Shown: positions 53,267 through 62,379 of the stretch, in pieces
How the letters are laid out: every line of letters starts with the position of its first letter
How positions within the stretch are numbered: the first letter of the stretch is position 1
Source of the DNA: CAYGZL01 sp964354345
Lineage (GTDB): Bacteria > Chloroflexota > Anaerolineae > Anaerolineales > UBA4823
Length of the DNA stretch: 64,000 bases
Direction: 5' to 3'
Assembly (NCBI GenBank): GCA_964354345.1
Contig: CAYGZL010000023.1
Span: 1-64,000 of the forward strand
Notes under the pieces: model-generated
What the model saw: the letters and a program-made list of their open reading frames with translations, nothing else
The model's database searches: none
Told to the model about the DNA's origin: nothing
Position numbers and translations under genes: made by a program

Positions 53267-53404
53267 ATGGAGAAACTAAATTATTTGTGGGTAAAATATG
53301 CGAACAACCGGAATATTAGGGTATTCTATATTTTATTTACGCTAGTAACCCTGGCCATTGCTGCTGGCGCGCCTGGAGCTGAAAGCGGAATCGGCGGTCG
53401 GTAA
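53267..53404 (+). CDS. Small exported or membrane peptide (45 aa)
   Basis: ATG 53267 with GGAGG 5 nt upstream. The N-terminus is basic and polar, a hydrophobic stretch follows (VFYILFTLVTLAIAAGAPGA, residues 19-38), and the C-terminus is AESGIGGR. It could be a single-pass protein, or a precursor cleaved after the hydrophobic segment to release a short Gly-rich peptide. It lies just downstream of the TPR/BTAD regulator behind a matching operator, so a signal-peptide role is possible (inference). No family recognised. Confidence 0.65.
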   Translation: MEKLNYLWVKYANNRNIRVFYILFTLVTLAIAAGAPGAESGIGGR

Positions 53405-53463
53405 ATATTCTAACGCATCAATCGCGAATACTCGATCATTATCCTGATTTGGATGGCTGATCG

Positions 53464-54054
53464 ATGATTTTAGCCTGGTCGGTTGTTTTAGGCCTGGTTC
53501 TGGCAGGTATTGTCTATCGGCACAATCTACTGAGCCATATCGAAGGGATTCGATTGCATTCTGCCTGGTTGGTGTTCATCGGGATAATTCTTCAGATCCC
53601 TTTACTGACTGTAAAGTCAACGGAGGTGGGAAAATTATTCTTCCAGCAGGTTCTCTACCTTTTTTCTTACCTGGTTTTGCTCGTTTTTATCTGGCAGAAT
53701 CGCTTTCAAGTGGCGTGTTGGATTGTTGGATCAGGTCTTTTATTAAATTTAGTGGTCATTCTAGTGAACAGTGGATGGATGCCAATTTCGCCCCAGACAC
53801 TGGTGAAGATTAACCCGGGTAGTGATGAAACGAATTGGCAAGTGGGCCAACATTATCTATATTCAAAAGATCGGATCCTGGAAAAAGAAAATACCAGGTT
53901 GTGGGTTCTGTCAGATATAGTTGAGATCACTATCCCCCATCCTCGGCGGGCAGCTTATAGTTTCGGTGATTTTATGATTGCGTCTGGGATTGTCTTCATT
54001 CTATTGGATTTTCCCTCCTTCCGTAAGTCACCTGAAGTATTGGTGAAAATATAA
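53464..54054 (+). CDS. DUF5317 membrane protein
   Basis: A 196-aa protein with about five helices (LAWSVVLGLVLAGIVY, AWLVFIGIILQIPLL, LYLFSYLVLLVFIW, CWIVGSGLLLNLVVIL, FMIASGIVFILLDF). The DUF5317 signature is visible: NSGWMPIS, TRLWVLSDIVEITIP and SFGDFMIASG. It lies 59 bp after the small peptide gene and 26 bp before the next. Function is unknown; it could process, export or sense the peptide. Confidence 0.8.
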   Translation: MILAWSVVLGLVLAGIVYRHNLLSHIEGIRLHSAWLVFIGIILQIPLLTVKSTEVGKLFFQQVLYLFSYLVLLVFIWQNRFQVACWIVGSGLLLNLVVILVNSGWMPISPQTLVKINPGSDETNWQVGQHYLYSKDRILEKENTRLWVLSDIVEITIPHPRRAAYSFGDFMIASGIVFILLDFPSFRKSPEVLVKI

Positions 54055-54080
54055 TTTGATAATAAAACATGGAGTACCGT

Positions 54081-54383
54081 ATGAAGCACAAAGCATTAAA
54101 TCAATTAGTCTGCGCAGCTCTGGTGAACGACCGATTTCGAAAACTGCTCTTAAACAACCCTGACCAAGCGATCCGCCGGGGTTATTATGGACACTCCTTT
54201 ATACTTACCTCAGCTGAGGAACAATTGTTGGAGAATATCCATACTCGTAAGTTCGAAGAATTTGCTGAGAATGTATATCAATGGATCTCCGCCGGTGATG
54301 AGACTGTAGGAAGTAGAACCGCGATTCAGGCTAAAAGTCCTGGTGAAGAGAGTTCTTTCTTCTCGGGTAATATTCAATTTTAG
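54081..54383 (+). CDS. Hypothetical small protein (100 aa)
   Basis: ATG 54081 is preferred over 54069 because TGGAG lies 6 nt upstream of it. The N-terminal half is helical with NDRFRKLLLNNPDQAIRRGY, a pattern (L-x-N-P-x-x-A-I) that recalls leader-like domains of some RiPP precursors and LigA-like proteins. The tail AKSPGEESSFFSGNIQF is polar. Last gene of the regulator-peptide-DUF5317 cluster. Function unknown; a precursor or partner role is speculative. Confidence 0.6.
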   Translation: MKHKALNQLVCAALVNDRFRKLLLNNPDQAIRRGYYGHSFILTSAEEQLLENIHTRKFEEFAENVYQWISAGDETVGSRTAIQAKSPGEESSFFSGNIQF

Positions 54384-54441
54384 GAGATTTATTTAGCTGG
54401 GGATTAGAGTGCCCTCATTAAATTAACGTATTAAGGGTAAC

Positions 54442-55200
54442 CTATATTTCTTGTCTCCGAAAGACGAGCCAGGCAGTAACCAGGGAAGCTATGATGATAA
54501 CCAGGCTGATCCATAAAGCTGACCAGGAGGGAGTCCAGTCACCGGTCATTAAACGGCCGCCCCAGTTAGGCAACTCGCCCGGTAAATATTGACCTATGCC
54601 AGGGATCGCCCCAAACAGGCTCAACCCTAATAATATTCCTAAAGTGATTCCTCCGGCTACGACTTGTGAACGAGTAAACGTACTACACATTAAGGTGAGA
54701 GCGACATAGACCAATATTTCGAGAATGATCAAACAATTCAACAACAGCCAGGCTTGAATATCGAGGGCTTTGAATAGAATCATTGTGTAGTAGTAACATC
54801 CCAAACCTGCCAGCCCGATACACACCGAAAACATCAATCCGAAAGCAGTAAATTTTGCGCTAACCCAGGCGCCGCGCGGCAGTGGTTTGGTCAGCATCAT
54901 CGCGGCAGTGCCTTTATCTTTTTCTTGAGCGATACTCCCCATGGTGAGAAGTAGAGCCAATAGAATTCCAAATTGGCCAATATTCTTCAAGTACTGGGTG
55001 ACAGCATCCAGCGCGGTAGGTGGAGGAATTAATTTTGCTATCTCTTCCCCACTGGGAATCAACCGAATTATTTGAGGGGTAAAGGCAGCAAACAGTGGAG
55101 ATAGTAAGCCAAAGGCGATCATAACGATCGCTACGACGATCAAACGATAGGTACGCCATAACTCTAGCAGCTCTTTTTGTAAAAGGACAAAAAAGATCAT
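54442..55200 (-). CDS. ABC-2 type transporter permease
   Basis: A 252-aa protein with six helices and the ABC-2 family feature EKDKGTAAMMLTKPLPRG after helix 2. It overlaps the ATPase gene by 4 bp. With the ATPase and the PLDc_N protein upstream it resembles the Bacillus YxlEFG arrangement. Substrate unknown. No terminator is obvious between it and the convergent 100-aa gene. Confidence 0.9.
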   Translation of the reverse strand: MIFFVLLQKELLELWRTYRLIVVAIVMIAFGLLSPLFAAFTPQIIRLIPSGEEIAKLIPPPTALDAVTQYLKNIGQFGILLALLLTMGSIAQEKDKGTAAMMLTKPLPRGAWVSAKFTAFGLMFSVCIGLAGLGCYYYTMILFKALDIQAWLLLNCLIILEILVYVALTLMCSTFTRSQVVAGGITLGILLGLSLFGAIPGIGQYLPGELPNWGGRLMTGDWTPSWSALWISLVIIIASLVTAWLVFRRQEI

Positions 55201-56165
55201 GGCTTTCCATTCTCTGGATCGACTAATTGTAAGAAAACCTCTTCTAAGGATGGACGCATCACCTCGTAGCGTGTCAGAGGCAGGCCGCTTTTAACCGCCA
55301 GTAAGAGTAGCTCCTTTTGAGCTGTTGTCATATCGTTGACAACAACCCGAGCTGTTGGTCCATTCATGGCGGTGGATTTTACCCACCGGTAATCCAGAAG
55401 GGAGTTAATCCAGGACGCAAGTTGGTTTTCATGTTCAGGGGCGACGGATATTTCGAAAGCGGGTATAGCATATTGCTCTAAAAGCGCTTCGCGCGGGGCA
55501 GTAACAATCATGCGACCCTGGTTAATAATTCCAATGGTATTACATACTCGCTCTACATCCGCTAAGATATGCGTTGACATAAAAACTGTACATTGACCAT
55601 GTAGCTGTTCGATCAACTCAAGAACTTCCTTCCGACCAGCCGGGTCGAGGGCGCTGATAGGTTCGTCCAGGAAGAGCACGTCGGGTCGGTTCATCAGGGC
55701 TTGCGCCAGACCCAGGCGTTGCCGCATACCCCGAGAGAATCCTCCGATGCGCCGTTTATTAGCTTTAGCCAGGTCCACTATCTCTAATAATTCTTTAACC
55801 CGACTGGTTCGGTCATGGGGGTGCAAGCCGAAGATCCTTCCCACGAGATCAAGGAATTCCCCAGGCGTCATCCAGGGATAGAAGGCAGGAACTTCGGGTA
55901 AGTAACCGATTCGCCGGGATGCTTCTTTGTTATTGCGGTTTATGTCGACGCCGGCTACCCAGGCTTGACCTGCGGTAGGATGCGCCAGCCCGGTCAAGAT
56001 GCGGATCGTGGTTGTTTTCCCTGCCCCGTTAGGTCCAAGAAATCCGAAAACAGTACCCGGCTCGACGGAAAAATTTAATTGGTCGAGAGCTCGAAACTGA
56101 CCAAAGACTTTGACCAGCCCCTCCACCCGGAGCGCGGGATTGATGGAAAGGACAGGGGAGGACAT
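55197..56165 (-). CDS. ABC transporter ATP-binding protein
   Basis: A 322-aa ATPase from ATG 56165 (GAGGAG upstream; the frame extends to 56189). Walker A GPNGAGKTT, Q-loop LPEVPAFYPWMTP, signature FSRGMRQRLG, Walker B VLFLDEPISALD, and MSTHIL switch His. The C-terminal ~90 residues are the extension typical of ABC-2 (CcmA/DrrA/YxlF) ATPases. Partner of the permease that follows. Confidence 0.92.
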   Translation of the reverse strand: MSSPVLSINPALRVEGLVKVFGQFRALDQLNFSVEPGTVFGFLGPNGAGKTTTIRILTGLAHPTAGQAWVAGVDINRNNKEASRRIGYLPEVPAFYPWMTPGEFLDLVGRIFGLHPHDRTSRVKELLEIVDLAKANKRRIGGFSRGMRQRLGLAQALMNRPDVLFLDEPISALDPAGRKEVLELIEQLHGQCTVFMSTHILADVERVCNTIGIINQGRMIVTAPREALLEQYAIPAFEISVAPEHENQLASWINSLLDYRWVKSTAMNGPTARVVVNDMTTAQKELLLLAVKSGLPLTRYEVMRPSLEEVFLQLVDPENGKP

Positions 56166-56169
56166 GGAC

Positions 56170-56367
56170 TTACTCCTCGATACGGCCAATCACCAGGTAA
56201 ATGACTGGGCCGATTAACTCACCCAGGACAATGATAATCGCCCACATCCATTTCGGACCGCGTGTTTTCTCCCGGTGGGCCAAATCTAAAAGAGCGACAA
56301 TCATAAGAATCAGTTGCAGGATGATGATCGGGATGAGGAGTGGAATATAGGGGCGTATGATTTCCAT
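56170..56367 (-). CDS. PLDc_N domain small membrane protein
   Basis: A 65-aa protein with two transmembrane helices (LLIPIIILQLILMIVALLDL and WAIIIVLGELIGPVIYLVIG), the phospholipase D N-terminal domain without a catalytic part. This type (YxlE-like) occurs beside ABC-2 exporters. Its stop overlaps the Shine-Dalgarno of the ATPase gene, so the two are coupled. Confidence 0.88.
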   Translation of the reverse strand: MEIIRPYIPLLIPIIILQLILMIVALLDLAHREKTRGPKWMWAIIIVLGELIGPVIYLVIGRIEE

Positions 56368-56377
56368 CTTTTGATCC

Positions 56378-58150
56378 TTATGATTGGTAAAGCTTCAGGA
56401 TACGTTTTAAACAGATACCCAATTCGCTGATTAACTCAGCATTCGGCACGCGCCAGGTTATCGCTGGCATCATGGTGATTACTATTTTATCTTGAAAGAT
56501 CTGGTAGTGCAAACCGAAGAAAAGCACATAAGGCAAGCGTACTCCAGGCCGTCCGATAACTGTTACTTCGGGATAAATTTCTGGATGCGAAACCAAAATC
56601 TCCCGCTGTATCTCTCGGTATAAACCGAACAGTTTGAGAATCGCCATTGTGCTTCGATAAATTGCTCTGGTCCACAGCTTCCGGATTCCCGTCTGGTTTC
56701 GAAAATATATATTCAACAGATACGGGAGACGGATCGTTTTCCGCTCAGCACGGGCAATATCTGTTTGAGATTGAACTGCTTCCTCGAGAAGTTGTCGTGC
56801 TTTAGTAGATTGAGCCTCTTGTTTTTCCAGATATTCTGCACAGGCAATTACCTCAGGGCTCGATACCATCGCCGAGGTGAGAGTCAGGCAGCGATAACGA
56901 GACATCGTCAGGAATTGGGTAATCCGCGCATGCCGGTGAAGCAAACGGCGAGCCGTCATCTGGAGTGCGATTATGAAGGTTGGTATTGGAGGAAGCGAAA
57001 GCTGCTGAAATGTAGTCTCACCGACTCCTGCAATCGTGAAAGTTGCTGGTTGGTTATCAGTTTCTGGCCAGCAATCCATCTGGGCGCGCCGTGCAATAGG
57101 CCAGGGAACCTTCCATTTCAACTCAACCGGTGGAGGTATGATCGTCGTTTTCCTATCTGCCTGCACCTCAAGTGCTTGTTGCGCGGCGCGTTTTTGGATT
57201 TCTGCTGCGCCACGCATCATTGTGTTCCCATCTAAATTGCAGGTAAAGTTAAAGATCGCGCAAGCCTTAGCATTACCGAATATAACAAATTGTAAACTGC
57301 TGTGCCACCATCGGTTGCGTGGATTGCTGCTATGACCCAGAAAGGCCGCTGCCTCATCCGTCTCGGGCTTGCTATCCAGGTCCAAACAGAGGGTCAAGAA
57401 GCTATGCCGCATTAAGGTCAGTGATTCGCGGTTAACCGGAATGCGCTGTAGAATCTGAAATGCCTTGCGTTGCGTTTCATTCTGCGCGTAGGTTAAGATA
57501 CCCGGGGCTGGTTCATCGGCAGGTAAACGACGGTTTTGAGCAAATTGCACCAATTCTTCCAGCGTAGCTACTAAAGTATTGAAATTCAGATCAACATCAG
57601 ATGTCTCAAGTTTTACCTGATAAAATCGGCGATAAATGGCGACAATAATGTAAGAAATATTTTTACTCTTAAAAACCCGGAATCCTTTCCCATCGAAAAT
57701 CATGCAGGTGGAAAACAAGTTAGGATACTGGTCCATATCCAAAACCTGTCCTTTATATTCATCGGGAGGCAGATCACCAGAGATCAAGTCTTGATATAGG
57801 CTTCGTGCGGCCAGTACTAGAGTTGCTGCGCGCTGGATCGGCGATAATGGGCGTGGGTCATCGCGTAGCGCCCCAGTTGCAGAAACAACCGGTGAAAAAA
57901 CCCCCGGGAGACGTAAATTTGTCTTGCGGAGCAATTCCTCAATTTTCTCAGGTGACTGATGAATGAAAGACTTGAAACCTGTCAACCGTATCGCTAATCG
58001 GACCAATCCTTCAGAAAATCGTCCCGGGTTCAAACCTTCAACATATAACGAAGACAAGTCATCCGGGTCTGGTAAAGGAACCATGAGAGCATTCGCGTAA
58101 CCAGGAAGGTGCTCGTATATATCTTGAGTGCGTTCTTCTTCATGAATCAA
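56378..58150 (-). CDS. Choline/carnitine acyltransferase-like protein, catalytic His apparently missing
   Basis: A 590-aa protein from TTG 58150, directly after the livF TAG, with AGGGG upstream. Family-like segments: FRVFKSKNISYIIVAIYRRF, NRWWHSSLQFVIFGNAKACA, and FTCNLDGNTM. In the last, the family normally has an EHS-x-x-DG-type motif with the catalytic His; none is seen here. It may be inactive or use another residue. Why it is at the end of a branched-chain amino acid transporter operon is unclear. Confidence 0.5.
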   Translation of the reverse strand: MIHEEERTQDIYEHLPGYANALMVPLPDPDDLSSLYVEGLNPGRFSEGLVRLAIRLTGFKSFIHQSPEKIEELLRKTNLRLPGVFSPVVSATGALRDDPRPLSPIQRAATLVLAARSLYQDLISGDLPPDEYKGQVLDMDQYPNLFSTCMIFDGKGFRVFKSKNISYIIVAIYRRFYQVKLETSDVDLNFNTLVATLEELVQFAQNRRLPADEPAPGILTYAQNETQRKAFQILQRIPVNRESLTLMRHSFLTLCLDLDSKPETDEAAAFLGHSSNPRNRWWHSSLQFVIFGNAKACAIFNFTCNLDGNTMMRGAAEIQKRAAQQALEVQADRKTTIIPPPVELKWKVPWPIARRAQMDCWPETDNQPATFTIAGVGETTFQQLSLPPIPTFIIALQMTARRLLHRHARITQFLTMSRYRCLTLTSAMVSSPEVIACAEYLEKQEAQSTKARQLLEEAVQSQTDIARAERKTIRLPYLLNIYFRNQTGIRKLWTRAIYRSTMAILKLFGLYREIQREILVSHPEIYPEVTVIGRPGVRLPYVLFFGLHYQIFQDKIVITMMPAITWRVPNAELISELGICLKRILKLYQS

Positions 58151-58867
58151 CTACTTAACCCCTAAATAAGCTGCCCTTACCATTTCATTCTTCCTCAAGT
58201 TTTCAGCAGTATCTGTCACCACAATCCGACCAGTCTGAAGCACATAACCGCGATGAGCGATGGAGAGTGCCATCAGAGCGTTTTGTTCGACCAACAGGAT
58301 GGTTGTGCCATCATTACGGTTCAAGTTTCGGATTACTTCGAATATCGCCTCCACTAACACTGGCGCCAGGCCCATGGATGGCTCATCCATTAAGAGAATA
58401 CGTGGGCGGAGCATCAAACCGCGACCTGTGGCCAACATTTGCTGTTCTCCACCCGAGAGGGTGCCCCCTTTTTGATTAACACGCTCTTTCAGACGAGGAA
58501 ATAGCGTGAAAACAAACTCCATCCTGTGGATTACTTCAGCGGAATTATTTAATGTATATGCCCCCATCTCAAGGTTCTCCCGCACGGTTAACCGCGGAAA
58601 AATACCACGCCCTTCCGGTACATGACCCACTCCTCGAGCGACAATTTGATGGGGAGGCAGGCCAGTGATATCTTGATCTTTCAACCGAATCGTTCCCTGA
58701 CGTGGTTTGATTAAACCCGAGATTGTACGCAGGGTTGTGCTTTTCCCTGCACCGTTGGCACCAATTAGAGTAACAATCTCGCCTTCTTCAACCGTAAGTG
58801 ATATCCCTTGCAGGGCATGGATATGACCATAATAAGAATGGATATTTTCAAGTTCCAGCAAGCTCAT
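58151..58867 (-). CDS. livF: Branched-chain amino acid ABC transporter ATPase LivF
   Basis: A 238-aa ATPase: Walker A GANGAGKST, GVGHVPEGRGIFPRLTV (typical LivF), signature LSGGEQQML, Walker B ILLMDEPSMGLAP. Ten bp after livG in a complete liv operon. It energises uptake of branched-chain or similar amino acids. Confidence 0.95.
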   Translation of the reverse strand: MSLLELENIHSYYGHIHALQGISLTVEEGEIVTLIGANGAGKSTTLRTISGLIKPRQGTIRLKDQDITGLPPHQIVARGVGHVPEGRGIFPRLTVRENLEMGAYTLNNSAEVIHRMEFVFTLFPRLKERVNQKGGTLSGGEQQMLATGRGLMLRPRILLMDEPSMGLAPVLVEAIFEVIRNLNRNDGTTILLVEQNALMALSIAHRGYVLQTGRIVVTDTAENLRKNEMVRAAYLGVK

Positions 58868-58877
58868 GGCAACCCTC

Positions 58878-59660
58878 CTATTGTTCCAATAGCCGGGTTG
58901 CGCCGCGGCCCAAATAGGCTTCGATTACCCGCTGATCGTTGCTTATCGCTTCGGGTAATCCTTCAGCGATCTTTTCACCGTAATCCATTACAGTCACTCT
59001 TTCGGAGATATCCATCACGACGCGCATCGAGTGTTCTATCAATAATATGGTGATGCCAAGTTCATCACGCAAGCGACGGAATAACTGTACCGATTCATCG
59101 GTCTCTCGAGGATTCATGCCGGCGGTGGGTTCATCCAATAGAAGAAGCTTGGGATTCGAGGCTAAAGCACGCGCGACTTCTACACGCCGTTGAGCGCCAT
59201 AGGGCAGGTTACGGGCTATTTCGTTCCCTATCCCCTTAAGTCCGACAAAAGCCATCAATTCGACCGCCCGACTGTGGGCATCGATTTCTTCCTTTAGGAA
59301 TTTTCTATTGCGGATCAATGTGTCAATAGTATTTTGACGCAAACGCGGGAACATTCCTACAAGAATGTTTTCAATCACTGTCATGCCACCAAACAGGCGA
59401 ATATTCTGGAATGTGCGCGCAATTCCCAAGGTTGTAATCTGGTCTGTACGCAAACCGACCAAAGGATGACCGTCAAAAGTGATGTGACCCTCTTCAGGAC
59501 GATAAATTCCGGTCATGGTATTGAAAAAGGTTGTCTTGCCAGCTCCGTTTGGGCCAATGATACTGACAATATGACCTTGTTCCAGTTCGAAATCCATGCG
59601 ACTGACGGCCTGTAGACCGCCAAAGCGCTTTGTCACCCGATGAGCTTCAAGCAGCGTCAT
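58878..59660 (-). CDS. livG: Branched-chain amino acid ABC transporter ATPase LivG
   Basis: A 260-aa ATPase: Walker A GPNGAGKTT, GIARTFQNIRLFGGMTV (LivG-type Q-loop), family-specific NLPYGAQRRVEVARAL in place of LSGGQ, Walker B LLLLDEPTAGMNP. It overlaps livM by 14 bp. Confidence 0.95.
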   Translation of the reverse strand: MTLLEAHRVTKRFGGLQAVSRMDFELEQGHIVSIIGPNGAGKTTFFNTMTGIYRPEEGHITFDGHPLVGLRTDQITTLGIARTFQNIRLFGGMTVIENILVGMFPRLRQNTIDTLIRNRKFLKEEIDAHSRAVELMAFVGLKGIGNEIARNLPYGAQRRVEVARALASNPKLLLLDEPTAGMNPRETDESVQLFRRLRDELGITILLIEHSMRVVMDISERVTVMDYGEKIAEGLPEAISNDQRVIEAYLGRGATRLLEQ

Positions 59661-61080
59661 GATTCGCCTCTGTAGTGGTTGCCTGATCTGGATTGGTTAC
59701 CTCAGTTTCATTTATTTCCGGGTGATTATCTTCTTCTTCTTGAAGGAGTTCACGCTTCCTTCGGGCGGCAGGTATTAAACCCGCTGGGCGGTAAATCATC
59801 ATCAATACCAGGATGACACCGAATAACATGCGTTGGTACTTGGCGGGATCAAGCTGGGTCGAGAGGTTCTTCCAGGCAAAGTTTATGATTGGAATCACAG
59901 CATCACTCTGTCGAAGTTGCGCCAGGTATAAAGATAGGCTCTGTAATATTTGCAAGTTAAGGATTACTACGACTGCTGCACCGAAGATGACACCTGGAAT
60001 ACTACCTAAACCCCCAAGGATCACCATCGAGAGAACGCCAATAGACTGCATAAAAGAAAACGACTCTGGGCTGACAAATGTATAACTGGAGGCCATCAGC
60101 ACCCCCATTCCGCCAGCGAAGGAAGCACCGGCAGCAAAAGCTGCCAATTTTAACTTTACTAATGGGATACCCATGGCGATTGCAGCGGTTTCATCTTCGC
60201 GAATGGCTGTCCATGCTCTGCCGATGTTTGAATCGTCTAGACGACGCACGACCATGATGACGACAAAAATCACTCCTAAAGCAGCTAAATAGAAAAAAAG
60301 GTTATAAAACTGGCCTTCAGTAATTGGGCGGCCGATGAGCGGATTGAGTAAGTTGTTCAAGAATTTTAGAAGAGGTTCTGGGAGTGTTGGTCGTTGGATT
60401 GGCGTGATACCTTGTGGGCCGTTGGTCAGGTTTAGTGGTTTGTCCAGGTTGTTTGCCAGAACGCGGATAACCTCCCCAAATCCCAGGGTGACCAGGGCCA
60501 GATAGTCACCTCGCAAACGCAGTACTGGTAAGCCAAGCAGGATACCCGTAAATGCCGCGACTCCAACACCCAGGAAGATAAATAAGTAGAAAGCATCAGC
60601 CGGTAAAAAGAATGGGAGATTAGGCGGTGCAGAGCCTGGAACAGTATGTAATAAATAAAGCTGCTGGGAGCCAAAAATCGCCCATAAATAAGCACCAACG
60701 GCAAAAAAGGCTACATACCCCAGATCCAACAAACCGGCAAAACCAACTACGATATTTAAACCCAGCGCTAATGCAGCGAATACACTAATTTGAAACACTA
60801 CTTCCAGGTAGAAAATGTTGCGGATGCCAATGATAGGAATTAAGACCAGGAGCTGGATAAGTCCTAATCCCAGCTTGAAGCGATTATCGAGGCGGAGATA
60901 ATACAACAGCGCAATCGTAGATATAAACAGTAGAAAGGCTGGCACCGAACGTGGGCTAAAGTAGACCAATACACTTCCGATGACCATGTAAACCACGATG
61001 AATATATATCGGATTGGTCCATGGTTGAGGTGTTGGGTGATTTCTTCGATGAACTTGCGGATAGAAAGGTTTTTTACCAT
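59647..61080 (-). CDS. livM: Branched-chain amino acid ABC permease LivM
   Basis: A 477-aa permease with about 10 helices. The family motif GFAGLLDLGYVAFFAVGAYLW is complete and GDYLALVTLGFGEVIR follows. SNIGRAWTAIREDETAAIAMGI is the ATPase contact. It has long N- and C-terminal extensions; the tail is acidic. Overlaps livG and lies 9 bp after livH. Confidence 0.94.
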   Translation of the reverse strand: MVKNLSIRKFIEEITQHLNHGPIRYIFIVVYMVIGSVLVYFSPRSVPAFLLFISTIALLYYLRLDNRFKLGLGLIQLLVLIPIIGIRNIFYLEVVFQISVFAALALGLNIVVGFAGLLDLGYVAFFAVGAYLWAIFGSQQLYLLHTVPGSAPPNLPFFLPADAFYLFIFLGVGVAAFTGILLGLPVLRLRGDYLALVTLGFGEVIRVLANNLDKPLNLTNGPQGITPIQRPTLPEPLLKFLNNLLNPLIGRPITEGQFYNLFFYLAALGVIFVVIMVVRRLDDSNIGRAWTAIREDETAAIAMGIPLVKLKLAAFAAGASFAGGMGVLMASSYTFVSPESFSFMQSIGVLSMVILGGLGSIPGVIFGAAVVVILNLQILQSLSLYLAQLRQSDAVIPIINFAWKNLSTQLDPAKYQRMLFGVILVLMMIYRPAGLIPAARRKRELLQEEEDNHPEINETEVTNPDQATTTEANHDAA

Positions 61081-61089
61081 TTGGTCGCC

Positions 61090-62265
61090 CTACGCTTTCT
61101 GACCTACCTGCTCGCCTAATAAACCAGATGGTCGGAAAATTAATACCGCAATCAAGATACCAAAAGCCAGGATATCTTTATATTCTGCTCCAGCAGCTCC
61201 CAAGGTGAACACCGAGAGAAAAGAACCAGCAAAAGTTTCCAACATACCTAGAACGATTCCCCCCATCAATGCGCCGGTGATGTTGCCAATCCCCCCCAAC
61301 ACAGCCGCGGTGAAAGCCTTCAAACCTGGGAAGAAACCAACAAAGGGGTTAATTAACGTATACTTCAATGCATACAAAACCCCTGCTGCCCCTCCCAAAG
61401 CACCGCCAATCAAGAAAGTCATTGAAATCACACGGTCTACGTTAATGCCCATCAGGCTGGCTGTTGGTCGATCCTGTGCAACCGAGCGAATCGCTTTTCC
61501 TAATTTGGTTGCATTTACCAGATAGTTCAGGGCTACAACCATAAGAATTGCAGAAACCAGAACAATAATCGATTTCACCTGAATGCCAATATCGACAGGT
61601 TGCCCACCCATATTCAGGGTTGCCATGGATATGCGTTTTTCAAAATTTCCGAAGGAGGGGATGACGCGGAAAAATTGACCTGTAGTCAGGCTCTCAACCA
61701 GACGAATCGCGTCTTGTAAAAAGAAGGATACACCGATGGCGGAAATTAAGGGAACCAATCGGGGTGCACTGCGCAGTGGGCGATATGCTAATCTTTCCAT
61801 AGCGATAGCGGTCACTCCCGAACCTGCCATGCCCACCAAAATCGCGAGGATCAGTAAGAAATAGGCCTGCCATAATGGAATTGTAGCCAGACGACCATCG
61901 CCATTTAGAAAACTTAAAAATTCCAAACCGACAAAGGCACCGATGGCGAAGATTTCACTATGCGCGAAATTGATGAATTCCAACACACCATAAACCATAG
62001 TGTATCCGAGTGCAATCGTGGCATAGACAAAACCGATGGTTACCCCGTCTATGAGCACCTGGGGTAAGTTAGCCATCGTATAGGTTACCAGGTTCACCCC
62101 ATATTGCTTCAAACAGGCCTGATTAACCGCGGTGCCATGCAGCAACCAGGCCACAACGATCATAAAGACAGACAAGACCAGACCACTACCCAGGACAAAG
62201 ATAACGATCTGTCCTAAAGGGCGGAATATCTCACGTAGCGAGGTTAAATTAATGCTTTTCCTCAT
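61090..62265 (-). CDS. livH: Branched-chain amino acid ABC permease LivH
   Basis: A 391-aa permease: GVTIGFVYATIALGYTMVYG, GVLEFINFAHSEIFAIGAFV, and KAIRSVAQDRPTASLMGINV as the ATPase contact. There is an N-terminal extension of about 70 residues including one extra helix. Separated from livK by 114 bp with a strong hairpin. Confidence 0.94.
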   Translation of the reverse strand: MRKSINLTSLREIFRPLGQIVIFVLGSGLVLSVFMIVVAWLLHGTAVNQACLKQYGVNLVTYTMANLPQVLIDGVTIGFVYATIALGYTMVYGVLEFINFAHSEIFAIGAFVGLEFLSFLNGDGRLATIPLWQAYFLLILAILVGMAGSGVTAIAMERLAYRPLRSAPRLVPLISAIGVSFFLQDAIRLVESLTTGQFFRVIPSFGNFEKRISMATLNMGGQPVDIGIQVKSIIVLVSAILMVVALNYLVNATKLGKAIRSVAQDRPTASLMGINVDRVISMTFLIGGALGGAAGVLYALKYTLINPFVGFFPGLKAFTAAVLGGIGNITGALMGGIVLGMLETFAGSFLSVFTLGAAGAEYKDILAFGILIAVLIFRPSGLLGEQVGQKA

Positions 62266-62333
62266 GTTGGCTGTATGTTCAAGCGATTGGCTGCTCCAAA
62301 GGATTAAGAAGTCAACTGGTTAAGCATAATTAC

Positions 62334-62366
62334 ACACCCGCCACCCTATGGCTGGGTGGCGGGTGT
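62334..62366 (-). terminator. Strong hairpin between livK and livH
   Basis: ACACCCGCCACCC and GGGTGGCGGGTGT, a 13-bp perfect stem with a 7-nt loop, 14 bp after the livK stop. There is no good U-tract. It may be a partial terminator or mRNA-stabilising structure that raises binding protein over permease. Confidence 0.72.
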
Positions 62367-62379
62367 ATAAAGTGAACTT

